Shown piece by piece: positions 9,281-18,508 of a DNA stretch of 64,000 nt. A program made the translations under genes and the position numbers. This stretch comes from CAWBCI01 sp963787195. Its GTDB lineage: Bacteria > Bacteroidota > Bacteroidia > Bacteroidales > JAGOPY01. The DNA is taken from contig CAWBCI010000042.1 in assembly GCA_963787195.1 (NCBI GenBank), forward strand, positions 91,878 to 155,877, in the 5' to 3' direction. Each line of letters begins with the position of its first letter. Position 1 is the first letter of the stretch. The notes beneath the pieces are model-generated. The model had not been told where the DNA came from and ran no database searches. It was given only the letters and a program-made list of their open reading frames with translations.

Positions 9281-11500
9281 ATGAGCCGTCCTTTGAATAA
9301 TGATCAGCTTCCGCGATGGATCTGCTTTCTGATACTTTTTTTATTGGCATTCCTAGCCTATTTCCAGGTCATCACACTCAATCATCCATTGAAATTTGAC
9401 CTGATAGACCAGGCTTTTCCATGGAAATATTTTATCGGGGAATCCCTTCAAAATGGAATGTTACCCTTATGGAATCCCTACCAGTTGCTTGGCTCACCCA
9501 TACATGCCGACCCTCAGAGTTCGGCATGGTATCCCCTGGTTTGGGTATTCGGATGGCTTTTCGGCTATGATATCTATACGGTTTCCATTGATTTCTTTCT
9601 GCATATAATACTGGCCGGATTCGGGATGTTCTACCTGGGCAAACAGCTTAAATTCAGAAATGAAACGGCTTTGCTCATGGGCGCGGCTTATATGCTTTCA
9701 GGCTTTTTTACAGGGAATGCCCAGCACTTCATGTGGATCATCAGCGGAACTTGGCTGCCCTTTATCATCGGGGCTTTTCTCGAAATCCGGAACAGCTTCT
9801 CCTGGCAGCCTGTCATAAAATTCAGCCTGGCTTCGTTCATGATACTCAGCGGGGGCTATCCGGCCTTCATTTTAATCCTGGCTTATATGCTGTTCTTCCT
9901 GTTTCTCTTCTTCATTTTTTTTATGATGAAGGAAAAGAAATACAGAGAAGTTTTTAAATACAGCCTTCTGAACATAGTTGTCCTCATCCTGACAATACTT
10001 ACAGGCATGGTTATTCTCATTTCGGTTTACCATCTCCGGAATGAAATGACACGTGGTAACGGGGTCAGCCTTATACAAGCTCTTTTCGGACCCTTTTCGC
10101 CCCAGAGCTTCATTTCCTTTATCCTTCCTTTTGCTGTTGTCAGAGACATGGATTTTTACCAGACCGATATGTCAATGGCGAATGCTTACTTCGGTATTTT
10201 GCCTTTCATCTTATTCCTGTCCGGAATTTTCATCCGTAAACCGGGCCTTATCAAGTTTTTCTTCTGGTGGGGAATACTGATGCTGCTGGCTGCCGTAGGT
10301 AAATATATGCCGGTAAGAGAATTTCTTTACCATTATGTTCCCTTCATGAATTTCTTCAGGTTTCCGGCGCTCTTTCGGGTCTTTGTCATCATCTGTTTCG
10401 TGATAGTTGCGGGATATAGCTTTGAACACTGGCGTGAACATCCTGAAAAGACTGGCAGGATCATCCTCCGGGTCAGTGCAGTCATTTCCGTTCTGATAGC
10501 CGGTTTCGTCATCTTTGCCTTGAGCTGGAAGGAATTGCATTTCTTTGATTTTCTGCGGAATGATCTCTTCATCTTTTCTGAAAAATCAACCATCCCTCAG
10601 CATCTTCTGTTCCAGGGGACCATACAATTATTATTGCTTGCCATCTTTATTTACGGCATGATAAAGCTGAAAGCATGGAAATCGAAACTCATACTTTTCT
10701 TCAGTATACTTTCTGTTGATCTGGTGCTGGCAAACGGGCTGAATGCCCCTTACACGGTCTATTATGACCAGGTCAGATCAAAGGATATCAAAGTTCACTC
10801 TGCCACATTTCCGGAGGGCTTTCCCATTCCCGGGAACCAGCCGCTGATCGATAATACCGACCAGGGGAAACTGGTTTACAAAGCCCTGTGGCGTAACCTT
10901 AATATATTTCACAAACAGATATCCTTCCAGGGATATAACCCATTGCATCTTAACGGTTTTGAAGAATTGGCCGATAATCATACCGCCTTCTTTGAAACCA
11001 TCCTGAAAAATCCGCTCGTCTATTTATCTGCAAATATTTTCCCTTTGGACTCGATGAAGTCTTTTGAAACAAAAATGAACTATGATTCTTCTTATATTTT
11101 TTTAGGGAAGGATGTTTACAGGGAAATAAATCCGGAGGGATTCAGCCATCATTCCACTGACTCACTTAAAATAATTGCCTTCCGCCCTGACCGTATTGCT
11201 ATTAAATGTTTTTCCCAGTCTCCGCAGATGTTGGTTTTTATGCAGAACAAGTATTATGGCTGGAAGGCTTATATTGACGGGAAAAAGACAGAATTGTTCA
11301 GCTCCAATTTGGCTTTTCTGTCAATAATTCTGCCTGCCGGTCAGCATGAGGTTATTTTTGATTATCATCCGCAAGGTGTAATCACCGGCTTTTGGATCTC
11401 GGCAATAATGATCCTGATTTTGCTCTTAAGCTGGTCAGGAATCTTCATTTACCGGAAATGGAAACAGCAGCGCCAAACTCGAGCCCCAGGAGAAATCTGA
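9281..11500 (+). CDS. YfhO-like multi-pass membrane protein (GT-C fold)
   Basis: 739 residues with about a dozen hydrophobic segments spread from residue 14 to 475 and a last one near 705-725. A soluble domain sits between. The early loop DLIDQAFPWKYFIGESLQNG and PLWNPYQLLGSPIHADPQSSAWYP is characteristic of YfhO/GT-C-type proteins, and the soluble part near the end (YYGWKAYIDGKKTELF ... AGQHEVIFDYHP) is also a family feature. Known members are linked to glycosylation of lipoteichoic acid or other surface polymers. Here the acceptor is unknown. Its 3' end overlaps the tail of the lipB region on the opposite strand by about 50 bases. Confidence 0.8.
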   Translation: MSRPLNNDQLPRWICFLILFLLAFLAYFQVITLNHPLKFDLIDQAFPWKYFIGESLQNGMLPLWNPYQLLGSPIHADPQSSAWYPLVWVFGWLFGYDIYTVSIDFFLHIILAGFGMFYLGKQLKFRNETALLMGAAYMLSGFFTGNAQHFMWIISGTWLPFIIGAFLEIRNSFSWQPVIKFSLASFMILSGGYPAFILILAYMLFFLFLFFIFFMMKEKKYREVFKYSLLNIVVLILTILTGMVILISVYHLRNEMTRGNGVSLIQALFGPFSPQSFISFILPFAVVRDMDFYQTDMSMANAYFGILPFILFLSGIFIRKPGLIKFFFWWGILMLLAAVGKYMPVREFLYHYVPFMNFFRFPALFRVFVIICFVIVAGYSFEHWREHPEKTGRIILRVSAVISVLIAGFVIFALSWKELHFFDFLRNDLFIFSEKSTIPQHLLFQGTIQLLLLAIFIYGMIKLKAWKSKLILFFSILSVDLVLANGLNAPYTVYYDQVRSKDIKVHSATFPEGFPIPGNQPLIDNTDQGKLVYKALWRNLNIFHKQISFQGYNPLHLNGFEELADNHTAFFETILKNPLVYLSANIFPLDSMKSFETKMNYDSSYIFLGKDVYREINPEGFSHHSTDSLKIIAFRPDRIAIKCFSQSPQMLVFMQNKYYGWKAYIDGKKTELFSSNLAFLSIILPAGQHEVIFDYHPQGVITGFWISAIMILILLLSWSGIFIYRKWKQQRQTRAPGEI

Positions 11501-12171
11501 TCTTTTCCAGTAAGCGGGATTTCACTTCCTGCATATCCTGTACTTTTCCAAGTTCCTTTTCCATGGAGCTCACCCCTTTGTCGGTGAAGCCACAGGGATT
11601 TATATAATTGTAATATTCCAGATGGGTATTCACGTTGAAGGCAAAGCCATGCATGGTGATATGCCGGCTGGCGCGCACTCCTATGGCGCATATCTTGCGG
11701 GCTTTTTGAGGAAGATCCGGATCAATCCAAACCCCGGTGGCTCCGGCCAGTCTGGAGGCGGTAATGGAATAGTCAGCCAGCAGGCGTATCACCGATTCCT
11801 CCAGCAAATGAATGTATTCGCGGATACCGAGTCCGAAAGCTTCCAGGTCAAGTATCGGGTATCCCACGATCTGCCCCGGACCATGATAGGTAATGTCTCC
11901 ACCCCGGTTAATGCGGTAAAATTCTATCCCCTTTTGATTTAAAAATTGCTCATTCATAAGGAGATTAGCCGGAGAGCCACTTTTACCAAGTGTAAAAACA
12001 TGGGGATGTTCGCAAAATAATATCCGGTTCTTTAAAGGGATCATTATTTGCCTCATCAAGCCGGGCATTTCCGAGCTTGGTTTTCATCATCTCCCCGAAA
12101 ATTTCCTCCTGTAAATCCCAGGCTTCCTTGTAAGGGATCATTCCCAGATCCTGATATTGGATAGTAAGCAT
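11445..12171 (-). pseudogene. lipB: Octanoyltransferase LipB, interrupted by a frameshift
   Basis: Transfers octanoyl groups from ACP to lipoyl domains. The N-terminal frame starts at ATG 12171 (YQDLG, AWDLQEEIFGEMM) and runs out of frame after NNDPFKE. A second frame carries the rest from RILFCEHPHVFTLGKSG, with RGGDITYHGPGQIVGYPILDL and GVRASRHITMHGFAFNVN (catalytic Lys is replaced in spacing by the family's usual KICAIGVR segment). The switch lies between about 12013 and 12045 and needs one base to be skipped, which fits one inserted base, for example in the GAACCGG stretch. Joined, it gives about 242 residues, normal for LipB. It starts 11 bases after the intact lipA stop, so the two form an operon. 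Either a sequencing error or a genuine loss. Confidence 0.85.
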
Positions 12172-12182
12172 ATGCTTATGAT

Positions 12183-13040
12183 TTACAGTACGTGTTTTTC
12201 AGCATGATAGGATGATCTCACCAGCGGCCCGCTCTCTACATGCCGGAATCCTTTTTCCAGGCCTGCCAGGCGATATCTTTCAAAGACTTCCGGATGGACA
12301 TATTCTACTACGGGCAGATGTTTAACAGTGGGTTGCAGGTATTGTCCTATAGTGATCACCTCGCATCCTACATTCCTCAGATCGTCCATGGTTTCAAGGA
12401 CTTCATCCTCGGTTTCCCCCAATCCAAGCATGATGCCCGATTTGGAGCGGATATCGGATTCAGCTATCCATTTGATGACTTCCAGGCTGCGTTTATAGAT
12501 GGCTGCGATCCTTACCTGGGGTGTCAGGCGCCGCACGGTTTCCAGGTTATGAGAAATCACTTCCGGATGCGCGTCCATAACTGTTTTTACCTGGTCGAAC
12601 CTGCCCTGAAAATCGGGTATGAGGGCTTCGATCGTTGTTTTCGGACTGTTTTCCTTAATCGCCCTGATAGTCTCTGCCCAGATCCCGGAACCGCCATCTT
12701 CCAGGTCATCCCGGTCGACTGAAGTTATGACGCAATGCTTCAGCTTCATCATTTTTACAGATTCGGCCAGCCTTGCCGGTTCCAAGAGATCGGCCGGAAG
12801 GGGCCTCCCGGTTTTCACCGCGCAGAATTTACAGGAACGGGTACAAATATCCCCAAGGATCATAAAAGTAGCGGTACCTCTTCCCCAGCAATCTTCCATA
12901 TTCGGGCACTTACCACTGGTACATATGGTGTGAAGTTTATGTTGTCCCACTATATCTTTAACATTCACGTATTCCTTGCCAATAGGGACTTTTATCTTTA
13001 GCCAGTCAGGTTTCTGACGTCTCTTGATATCTTCCATCAT
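12183..13040 (-). CDS. lipA: Lipoyl synthase
   Basis: 285 residues. A radical SAM enzyme that inserts two sulfur atoms into octanoylated lipoyl domains. Both cluster motifs are intact: the auxiliary cluster CTSGKCPNMEDC (Cx4Cx5C) and the radical SAM CTRSCKFC (Cx3Cx2C). The family C-terminal RSSYHAEKH with its conserved Arg-Ser-Ser is present. It is the first gene of a lipA-lipB operon. The start MMEDIKRRQKPDWL fits the family. A -7 box lies just upstream. Intact lipA argues that lipoate synthesis is still in use, which makes the lipB frameshift notable. Confidence 0.96.
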   Translation of the reverse strand: MMEDIKRRQKPDWLKIKVPIGKEYVNVKDIVGQHKLHTICTSGKCPNMEDCWGRGTATFMILGDICTRSCKFCAVKTGRPLPADLLEPARLAESVKMMKLKHCVITSVDRDDLEDGGSGIWAETIRAIKENSPKTTIEALIPDFQGRFDQVKTVMDAHPEVISHNLETVRRLTPQVRIAAIYKRSLEVIKWIAESDIRSKSGIMLGLGETEDEVLETMDDLRNVGCEVITIGQYLQPTVKHLPVVEYVHPEVFERYRLAGLEKGFRHVESGPLVRSSYHAEKHVL

Positions 13041-13060
13041 TCAGAATTTTATGAGTAGCG

Positions 13061-13068
13061 CAAAATTA
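13061..13068 (-). promoter_or_regulatory. Putative -7 promoter box of lipA-lipB
   Basis: The minus strand reads TAATTTTG (TAnnTTTG), 20 bases before the lipA ATG. A TTTG lies 16 bases further upstream (13085-13088), slightly short of the usual spacing. It sits back to back with the promoter at 13129. Confidence 0.5.
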
Positions 13069-13128
13069 CCTAAAATTTCAGAGACAAATTCCCGAAAACC
13101 CAAAGTCAATAAAGTGAAGTAAAAAGTA

Positions 13129-13136
13129 TAATTTTG
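13129..13136 (+). promoter_or_regulatory. Putative -7 promoter box of the thioredoxin-like gene
   Basis: TAATTTTG matches TAnnTTTG and lies 23 bases before the ATG at 13160. It is divergent from the lipA promoter. Confidence 0.45.
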
Positions 13137-13159
13137 CAGCTTCAATTTTTATCTTTTTT

Positions 13160-14018
13160 ATGAAAAGAATATTACTCATAGGACTTTATATTTTCTTTGG
13201 CCTCGTTGGTTACGGACAGTATATTTCCGGAAACAAATGCCCTTACAAGGGTACCCAGGTCCCGTCATCATTGAACAGGGGAGTTGTTGGGGATTTTACT
13301 ATTATTTCAACCAATGGCGATACGCTTAATCTTTATAATACCCTTGATGAAGGAAAAACGGTCTTCATCGATCTTTTCTTTACCACCTGCGGTTATTGCC
13401 AGTCTTATGCCCCGATAATAGAAAATATATACCAGAATACCGGATCGGGGCAGGATAATATTGTTTTTTGGGGAATTTCAAGTGATAATTACGATAGCGA
13501 TCCCATCATCGAAACTTACAAATCTAATTTTGGTGTGAGCAATCCCTGCGCCGGACCACAGGGAGGAGGAATAAGTGCGCATAATACAGTGGTTGCCGGC
13601 CAGGAATTTCCTGGGCTGGCCGACCTATTGCGTCATCTGCCCCAATCACAACATGTACTTCGATCCCGTTTACCCTCCGACACTTACAGGATTTGATCCG
13701 TATTTCGAACAATGTGCCAATACTACCGGTATTGAAATTTTACCTTCTCCGGATAATCATAGCATGATACGTTCGGTTTATCCAAATCCTGTTAAGAATG
13801 TTGCAATAGCGAATCTTTGGCTGGATCATAATTCTGAAATTAACTTAATGGTTTATAATTTATTGGGGAAGAAAGTTATAGATTTCAGGAAACAAATGCA
13901 AAAGGGGGAAGAGCAAATTACAGCAGACTTTAGCGATCTTTCTGATGGATATTACCTGGTAAAGCTTTTTCAGGACGGACAATTCAAAGATGCCCGTAAA
14001 ATTGTCAAAGCAAGGTAA
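13160..14018 (+). pseudogene. Secreted thioredoxin-like protein with T9SS tail, frameshifted
   Basis: A signal peptide (to about residue 20, GYGQ) is followed by a thioredoxin/TlpA-like domain with FIDLFFTTCGYCQSYAPI, whose CGYC is a redox CxxC motif. The first frame ends at 13696 in unrelated residues. The second frame picks up at 13611 with LGWPTYCVICPN, which looks like the cis-Pro segment of the same fold, and ends with a T9SS sorting domain (SVYPNPVKN to ARKIVKAR, stop at 14018). Skipping one base, C13610 in TTTCCTGGG, restores one protein of about 285 residues. Inferred role when intact: a surface or extracellular thiol oxidoreductase. Either a one-base error or a recent inactivation. 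Confidence 0.8.
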
Positions 14019-14063
14019 TTATTCTTCATCTTTAATAATAATAAACATTTATATACTTAATCC

Positions 14064-15776
14064 ATGGAACTAAGCGAACAGGAAATTATCCGCAGAAATT
14101 CTTTGCAGGAGCTTATTAAACTGGGGATCAATCCTTATCCGGCCGACACCTATGAGGTGAACGTGAAAGTGGATAAAATCCTGGAGAAGTTTCCTTCAGA
14201 TTCTACTTTATTTCAGGATGTCAGCCTGGCAGGACGTATCATGAGCAGACGTATAATGGGGGCTGCTTCATTCATCGAACTGCAGGACAGCAGTTCAAGG
14301 ATACAGGTTTATTTTAAGAGGGATGATATTTGTCCTTCAGAAGATAAGACGATGTATAATACGGTCTTCAAACGTTTGACGGACATTGGGGATATTATAG
14401 GTGTGAAAGGCTTTGTTTTTACCACCCAGATGGGAGAGATCACCATACACGCCCGGGAATTTACCTTGCTTAGCAAGTCCCTGAGGCCCTTGCCGGTGGT
14501 CAAGGAAAAAGACGGGCAGCTATACGATGCCTTTACAGATCCTGAACAACGCTACCGCCAGCGTTATGTCGACCTTATCGTCAATCCGGAAGTAAAGGAC
14601 ATCTTTGTAAAAAGGGCAAAACTGGTGAATTCCATGCGTAGTTTTCTGAATGAGAAGGCTTACCTTGAAGTGGAAACTCCCATACTTCAGCCTTTATACG
14701 GTGGAGCGGCAGCTAAACCATTCAAGACCCACCACAATGCATTGGATATGACACTTTTTTTACGGATAGCCAATGAGTTATACCTTAAAAGACTGATAGT
14801 TGGGGGCTACGACGGGGTTTATGAATTTTCCAAGGATTTCAGGAATGAGGGCATGGACCGTTTTCATAACCCTGAATTTACCCAGATGGAGCTTTATGTG
14901 GCCTATAAGGATTATGAATGGATGATGGAACTGGTTGAGGAGATGGTGGAGAAAATCGCTCTTGACTTACATGGAACTACAAAGATTAAAGTTGGAGAGA
15001 ATGAAATTGACTTCAAACGTCCATGGAAACGTTTCAGCATGTTTGAAGCCATTCAGCATTTCACCGGAAGGGACATATCAAAGATGGAAGAACCGGAACT
15101 TCGCAAAACCGCCAATGAACTGGATGTGGAAATAGATGAGACTATGGGAAAAGGCAAGTTGATCGATCAGATCTTCGGGGAACTCTGCGAGCCGAAACTC
15201 ATCCAGCCTACTTTTATTACCGACTACCCGGTTGAAATGTCGCCCCTGGCCAAGAAACACCGCAGCAAGGAAGGACTGGTGGAAAGGTTTGAGGCTATTT
15301 GCAACAGCAAGGAAATATGCAATGCCTTTTCCGAATTGAATGACCCGCTCGACCAGCGCAGGCGCTTTGAATACCAGCTTGAGCTTGGAAAACGCGGTGA
15401 CCAGGAATCCATGGTGCTGGATGAGGATTTCCTCCGCTCACTCGAGTTCGGGATGCCTCCCACAGCAGGTTTGGGTATTGGAATAGACCGTCTGTCGATG
15501 ATCATGACCGATTCCCCTTCCATACAGGATGTATTGTTCTTTCCGCAGATGCGCCCTGAAAAACGCGAGAAAGTCACCTCTGATGAGGAATTTAAAGCTG
15601 CCGGGATCCCTGAAGAATGGATTCCTTTGCTAAGGAAAGCCGCTTATAATACGCTCGAGGCATTGAAAAAAGCCAACCCGAACAAGCTGGCAAATGATCT
15701 GAATGGCTTGAGAAAGAAAAACAAGCTGGATATCTCTCCTGTTAACGGGGAGATCATAGCCGCATGGCAGGCATAA
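14064..15776 (+). CDS. lysS: Lysine--tRNA ligase (class II)
   Basis: 570 residues. An N-terminal anticodon-binding OB domain (about 50-145, AGRIMSRRIMGAASFIELQD) precedes the class II catalytic core with motif 1 (YLEVETPILQPLYGGAAAKPF), motif 2 (FRNEGMDRFHNPEFTQMELY) and motif 3 (GLGIGIDRLSMI). About 65 extra residues follow motif 3 (from EKREKVTSDEEF to the end), a length common in Bacteroidota LysS. It charges tRNA-Lys. It starts 45 bases after the frameshifted thioredoxin-like gene and ends in a strong terminator that overlaps its stop codon region. Confidence 0.97.
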   Translation: MELSEQEIIRRNSLQELIKLGINPYPADTYEVNVKVDKILEKFPSDSTLFQDVSLAGRIMSRRIMGAASFIELQDSSSRIQVYFKRDDICPSEDKTMYNTVFKRLTDIGDIIGVKGFVFTTQMGEITIHAREFTLLSKSLRPLPVVKEKDGQLYDAFTDPEQRYRQRYVDLIVNPEVKDIFVKRAKLVNSMRSFLNEKAYLEVETPILQPLYGGAAAKPFKTHHNALDMTLFLRIANELYLKRLIVGGYDGVYEFSKDFRNEGMDRFHNPEFTQMELYVAYKDYEWMMELVEEMVEKIALDLHGTTKIKVGENEIDFKRPWKRFSMFEAIQHFTGRDISKMEEPELRKTANELDVEIDETMGKGKLIDQIFGELCEPKLIQPTFITDYPVEMSPLAKKHRSKEGLVERFEAICNSKEICNAFSELNDPLDQRRRFEYQLELGKRGDQESMVLDEDFLRSLEFGMPPTAGLGIGIDRLSMIMTDSPSIQDVLFFPQMRPEKREKVTSDEEFKAAGIPEEWIPLLRKAAYNTLEALKKANPNKLANDLNGLRKKNKLDISPVNGEIIAAWQA

Positions 15777-15808
15777 AAAAAGCTCCCGGGATCCCGGGAG
15801 CTTTTTTT
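15775..15808. terminator. Bidirectional rho-independent terminator after lysS
   Basis: Perfect inverted repeat: a run of A, then AGCTCCCGGG, ATCCCGGGAGCT, then a run of T. The A and T runs make it able to act on both strands, here between lysS and the converging exported-protein gene. Confidence 0.92.
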
Positions 15809-15827
15809 ATATGGAAACGAAAATCAG

Positions 15828-16681
15828 CTATACGAGCCTCCTGTAACGCAGTACAGCAGCACCTAATATCAGGAAAATACCAATTCCCAGAGCCCAGTTT
15901 GAAATAGGCATTTCGCCTTCTATGGCGTGCTGGCAGGAATAGTTGAGCATATTTTCCAGCATTTGTCCAGCTTTCCTGCCCAGTTTAAGTAGCCATAAGA
16001 AAAGGGTTGGGTGCCTGCAATTACAAGGCCGGGGCCATAATGATACTCAATGGCTGTTGGCAGACCGTTTGACTGTGCAGCTGTGATAATATCAGTATTT
16101 GGCACTAAGTTTTCAAAATAGCCGTGGCTGGCATAGCTACCGTTAAATGGATTGGAAAGTCCGGCAACCGCAGGGTTAGCTCCATCGACAATAGTATTGT
16201 AATCGTCATACTGAACAACCGTTGAAACGCCTCCTGGTAATAGCACAATTGCATCGCATGGAGAATTCCATCCGCATGTGGCGGCATGCACTTCCAGGGT
16301 TCTTCCTGAAAGGACAAAATTTACAAATTTCGTAAAATTGGCAGTGAAAGCAACCTGGAAGGCGGAATCCTGGTCACCTGCCACGATAATTACATCGTAT
16401 TGCAGGAAATCCAGGCCTGGAAAGGTCGCCGAAGTGGCCACTGAAACATTTTCCCCATTGTTTGTCAATATGTCCACGATTGCATTTGAACCCCAGGGGA
16501 GGTTATCCTCAAGGACCAGGTAAACACAACCCGAGCCATCCCTGTTAGAATTAAGGTGATCTGTTACCATAACGGGAGCGGGGTTATTGTCCCCTTTTCT
16601 TGAACTTTGCTGCCCGAAGCTGCTAAGGCCTAAGGTACTGAATGCCATGATTAAAGCTAGAATAATGGTATTTTTTTTCAT
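15828..16681 (-). CDS. Exported protein with IPTL-CTERM-like P-I-S-N-W-A tail (frame slips near the end)
   Basis: A signal peptide (to about residue 24, SSFGQ) leads into a globular domain with an alternating strand/helix pattern (YDVIIVAGDQDS, GRTLEVHAATCGW, GLVIAGTQPF) that loosely recalls class I glutamine amidotransferase folds; no function can be assigned. The first frame stops at 15920 after GKLDKCWK. The alternative frame from about 15975 gives AGQMLENMLNYSCQHAI and then PISNWALGIGIFLILG, a membrane segment and LRYRRLV, with stop at 15828-15830. A single missing base in the AAAG at 15971-15974 would join them. The tail, made of a short motif, one membrane helix and a basic cluster, is the same as that of the protein at 19901. 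Probably anchored and then processed at the surface. Confidence 0.7.
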
Positions 16682-17091
16682 GTTTTTTAAAGGTTTGTTG
16701 TGAATAATTAAATCTATTTGAAGATTTTTGATGATTTGCAGATTCGAATTTACAAGTTTGGAATATTTTAAGTCAATGCATAGTATGTACGAGTTTTATC
16801 AAGTCCATTTGAAAATCATCTAAACTATACATTAACTGCATTTTGACTCTTTCACTCTATGTACAAAGTCATACAAAATATAACTTTATCCGTACATCAT
16901 TTTGAATAAATTAATACATGTACATTTAATTTTTATAGGATACAGGGTATGCCCCGGGCTTCATACTTCTGATTATTATTTGCAGAAATATTGTTTATTC
17001 GGATGAGATACAAGCACTTTTTAAGTAGAGATGAAATCATTGATCCTAATTGAAAATATCATATTTTTATCTCAAGTTTATTAAAACTGAT
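16682..17091. promoter_or_regulatory. 410-base AT-rich intergenic region with spaced GTAC motifs
   Basis: No gene is seen. The region separates two divergent genes, so it must hold both promoters. GTAC occurs at 16787, 16861, 16892 and 16920, the last inside the palindrome ATGTACAT. A TTGTAAATT motif on the minus strand (reverse of 16749-16757 AATTTACAA) lies about 70 bases before the exported-protein ATG; the same motif lies at a similar distance before the related gene at 20854. These may be operators, but this is inference. Confidence 0.4.
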
Positions 17092-18508
17092 ATGGATAAT
17101 CTTTTCGACGATTTGCCAGGTTCCCGGCTTTCTATAATGGACATTAGTTTGTTGGTAATCTACGCCTTAGTTTGTCTGGTCATTGGTCTGTGGGCTTCTT
17201 ACCGGCAGAAAGACTCGGATTATTTAATTGCAGGCCGGAAACTAAACCTCTGGGGATTTGTCACCTCGGTAGTTGCCAGTTATGTTGGAGGAGCTGCAAT
17301 CGTAGCTTATACCGCCTATGTTTACCGGTTCGGGATCTCAGCCATTGCCGTGTTTGTCGGTACCGGCGCAGGATTTATTATCTTCATCCCTTATGCCCTT
17401 AAACTAAGAAAAATAGCTGAAGAAAGGGAATTCTACACCTTGTCTGACTGGTTTTATCATAAGTTTGATAAGAAAGTAGGACTTACTTCCGCCATAATCA
17501 TGCTCTTTGTCTACTTCGGGATGTTGTTAAACCAGTTTATTGCCGGAAGCAGCATACTGGCTAATATCAGCGGCTGGTCCTATGAAACCGCCCTGCTGCT
17601 TTCCAGCGTCATCATCGCTATATATTTATTCGCCGGCGGCTTCAGGAGTGTTATTAAAACAGATATTTTTCAGTACATCGTCCTTTTCGTTTTATTTATC
17701 ATCCTGGGGATTATTTTGATGGGGGACAAGAGGGAATTTGCCATGGAAATGATGGATTTTTCAAGGATGAATATCGGGATGACCATAGCTTTCATAGCTT
17801 TCGGAATATTTATCATCTTTCAGTCATCTGAATACTGGCAAAGAGTTTATGCCGCCAAGAGTAACAAGGTGGTTAGCAGAGGCTTGTTCGGGGCCGCCAT
17901 ACTAAGCGTGATTACCGGACTTGCAATTACGTTGATAGGTCTCTCAGCGCATTATAATCTTCCGGACATATTGGCGAAGGATGCTTTTCCTGAAGGCCTG
18001 CATTTATTATTGCCTCAAAAATACACGGGCGCAGGGCTGGTCCTGGTCTTTGCCGCCATTATGAGTTCGGCTGACACCCAGATATTTGTTCTCGCATCCA
18101 GTGTCTCAGTAGATTATTTCGATAAGCTTTCAATGGTGAAACCAAGTCAGCACAGGTTGATGCAACTTACAAGGGGCGCTATCCTGCTGTTTTCACTGAT
18201 AGGTTTCGGATTTGCCTATTTTATGAGGGACCTGGTCGCCGTCATAGTCTTTATCACAGGTGTCGGCTTCACGATCATTCCTGCTGCCATTGCCTCCTTT
18301 CACTTTAAAATCAAGAGCATCGCCGCCCTGGCCAGTTTTTTCAGCGGCATATCTTATGTTCTCATTCTCGTTATCATTGCGGCTTTTCAGGATGACCCAT
18401 TCAGTTTTTTTAAGGATAATGCCGATCTGGCCATTTTATCTATTCTTAGTGTCTACCATATTTCTGCTTCTTTTTCAGAATATTAAATTCAAAACAAAAA
18501 CTGCATGA
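17092..18508 (+). CDS. Sodium:solute symporter family protein (C-terminal frame slip)
   Basis: About 470 residues with some 12-13 membrane segments from residue 17 on. The stretch RQKDSDYLIAGRKLNLWGFVTSVVASYVGG is the typical N-terminal SSS signature, and FQSSEYWQRVYAAKSNKVVSRG is conserved in the family. Solute unknown. The continuous frame stops at 18486 after a poor tail (SVYHISASFSEY). If one base is skipped near 18448, the protein ends instead with VSTIFLLLFQNIKFKTKTA, a good last membrane helix plus basic tail. That frame stops at the TGA of 18506-18508, which overlaps the next ATG as ATGA, strongly supporting it as the native end. I chose ATG 17092 because the 14 codons upstream (TTG start) are not needed. 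Confidence 0.82.
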
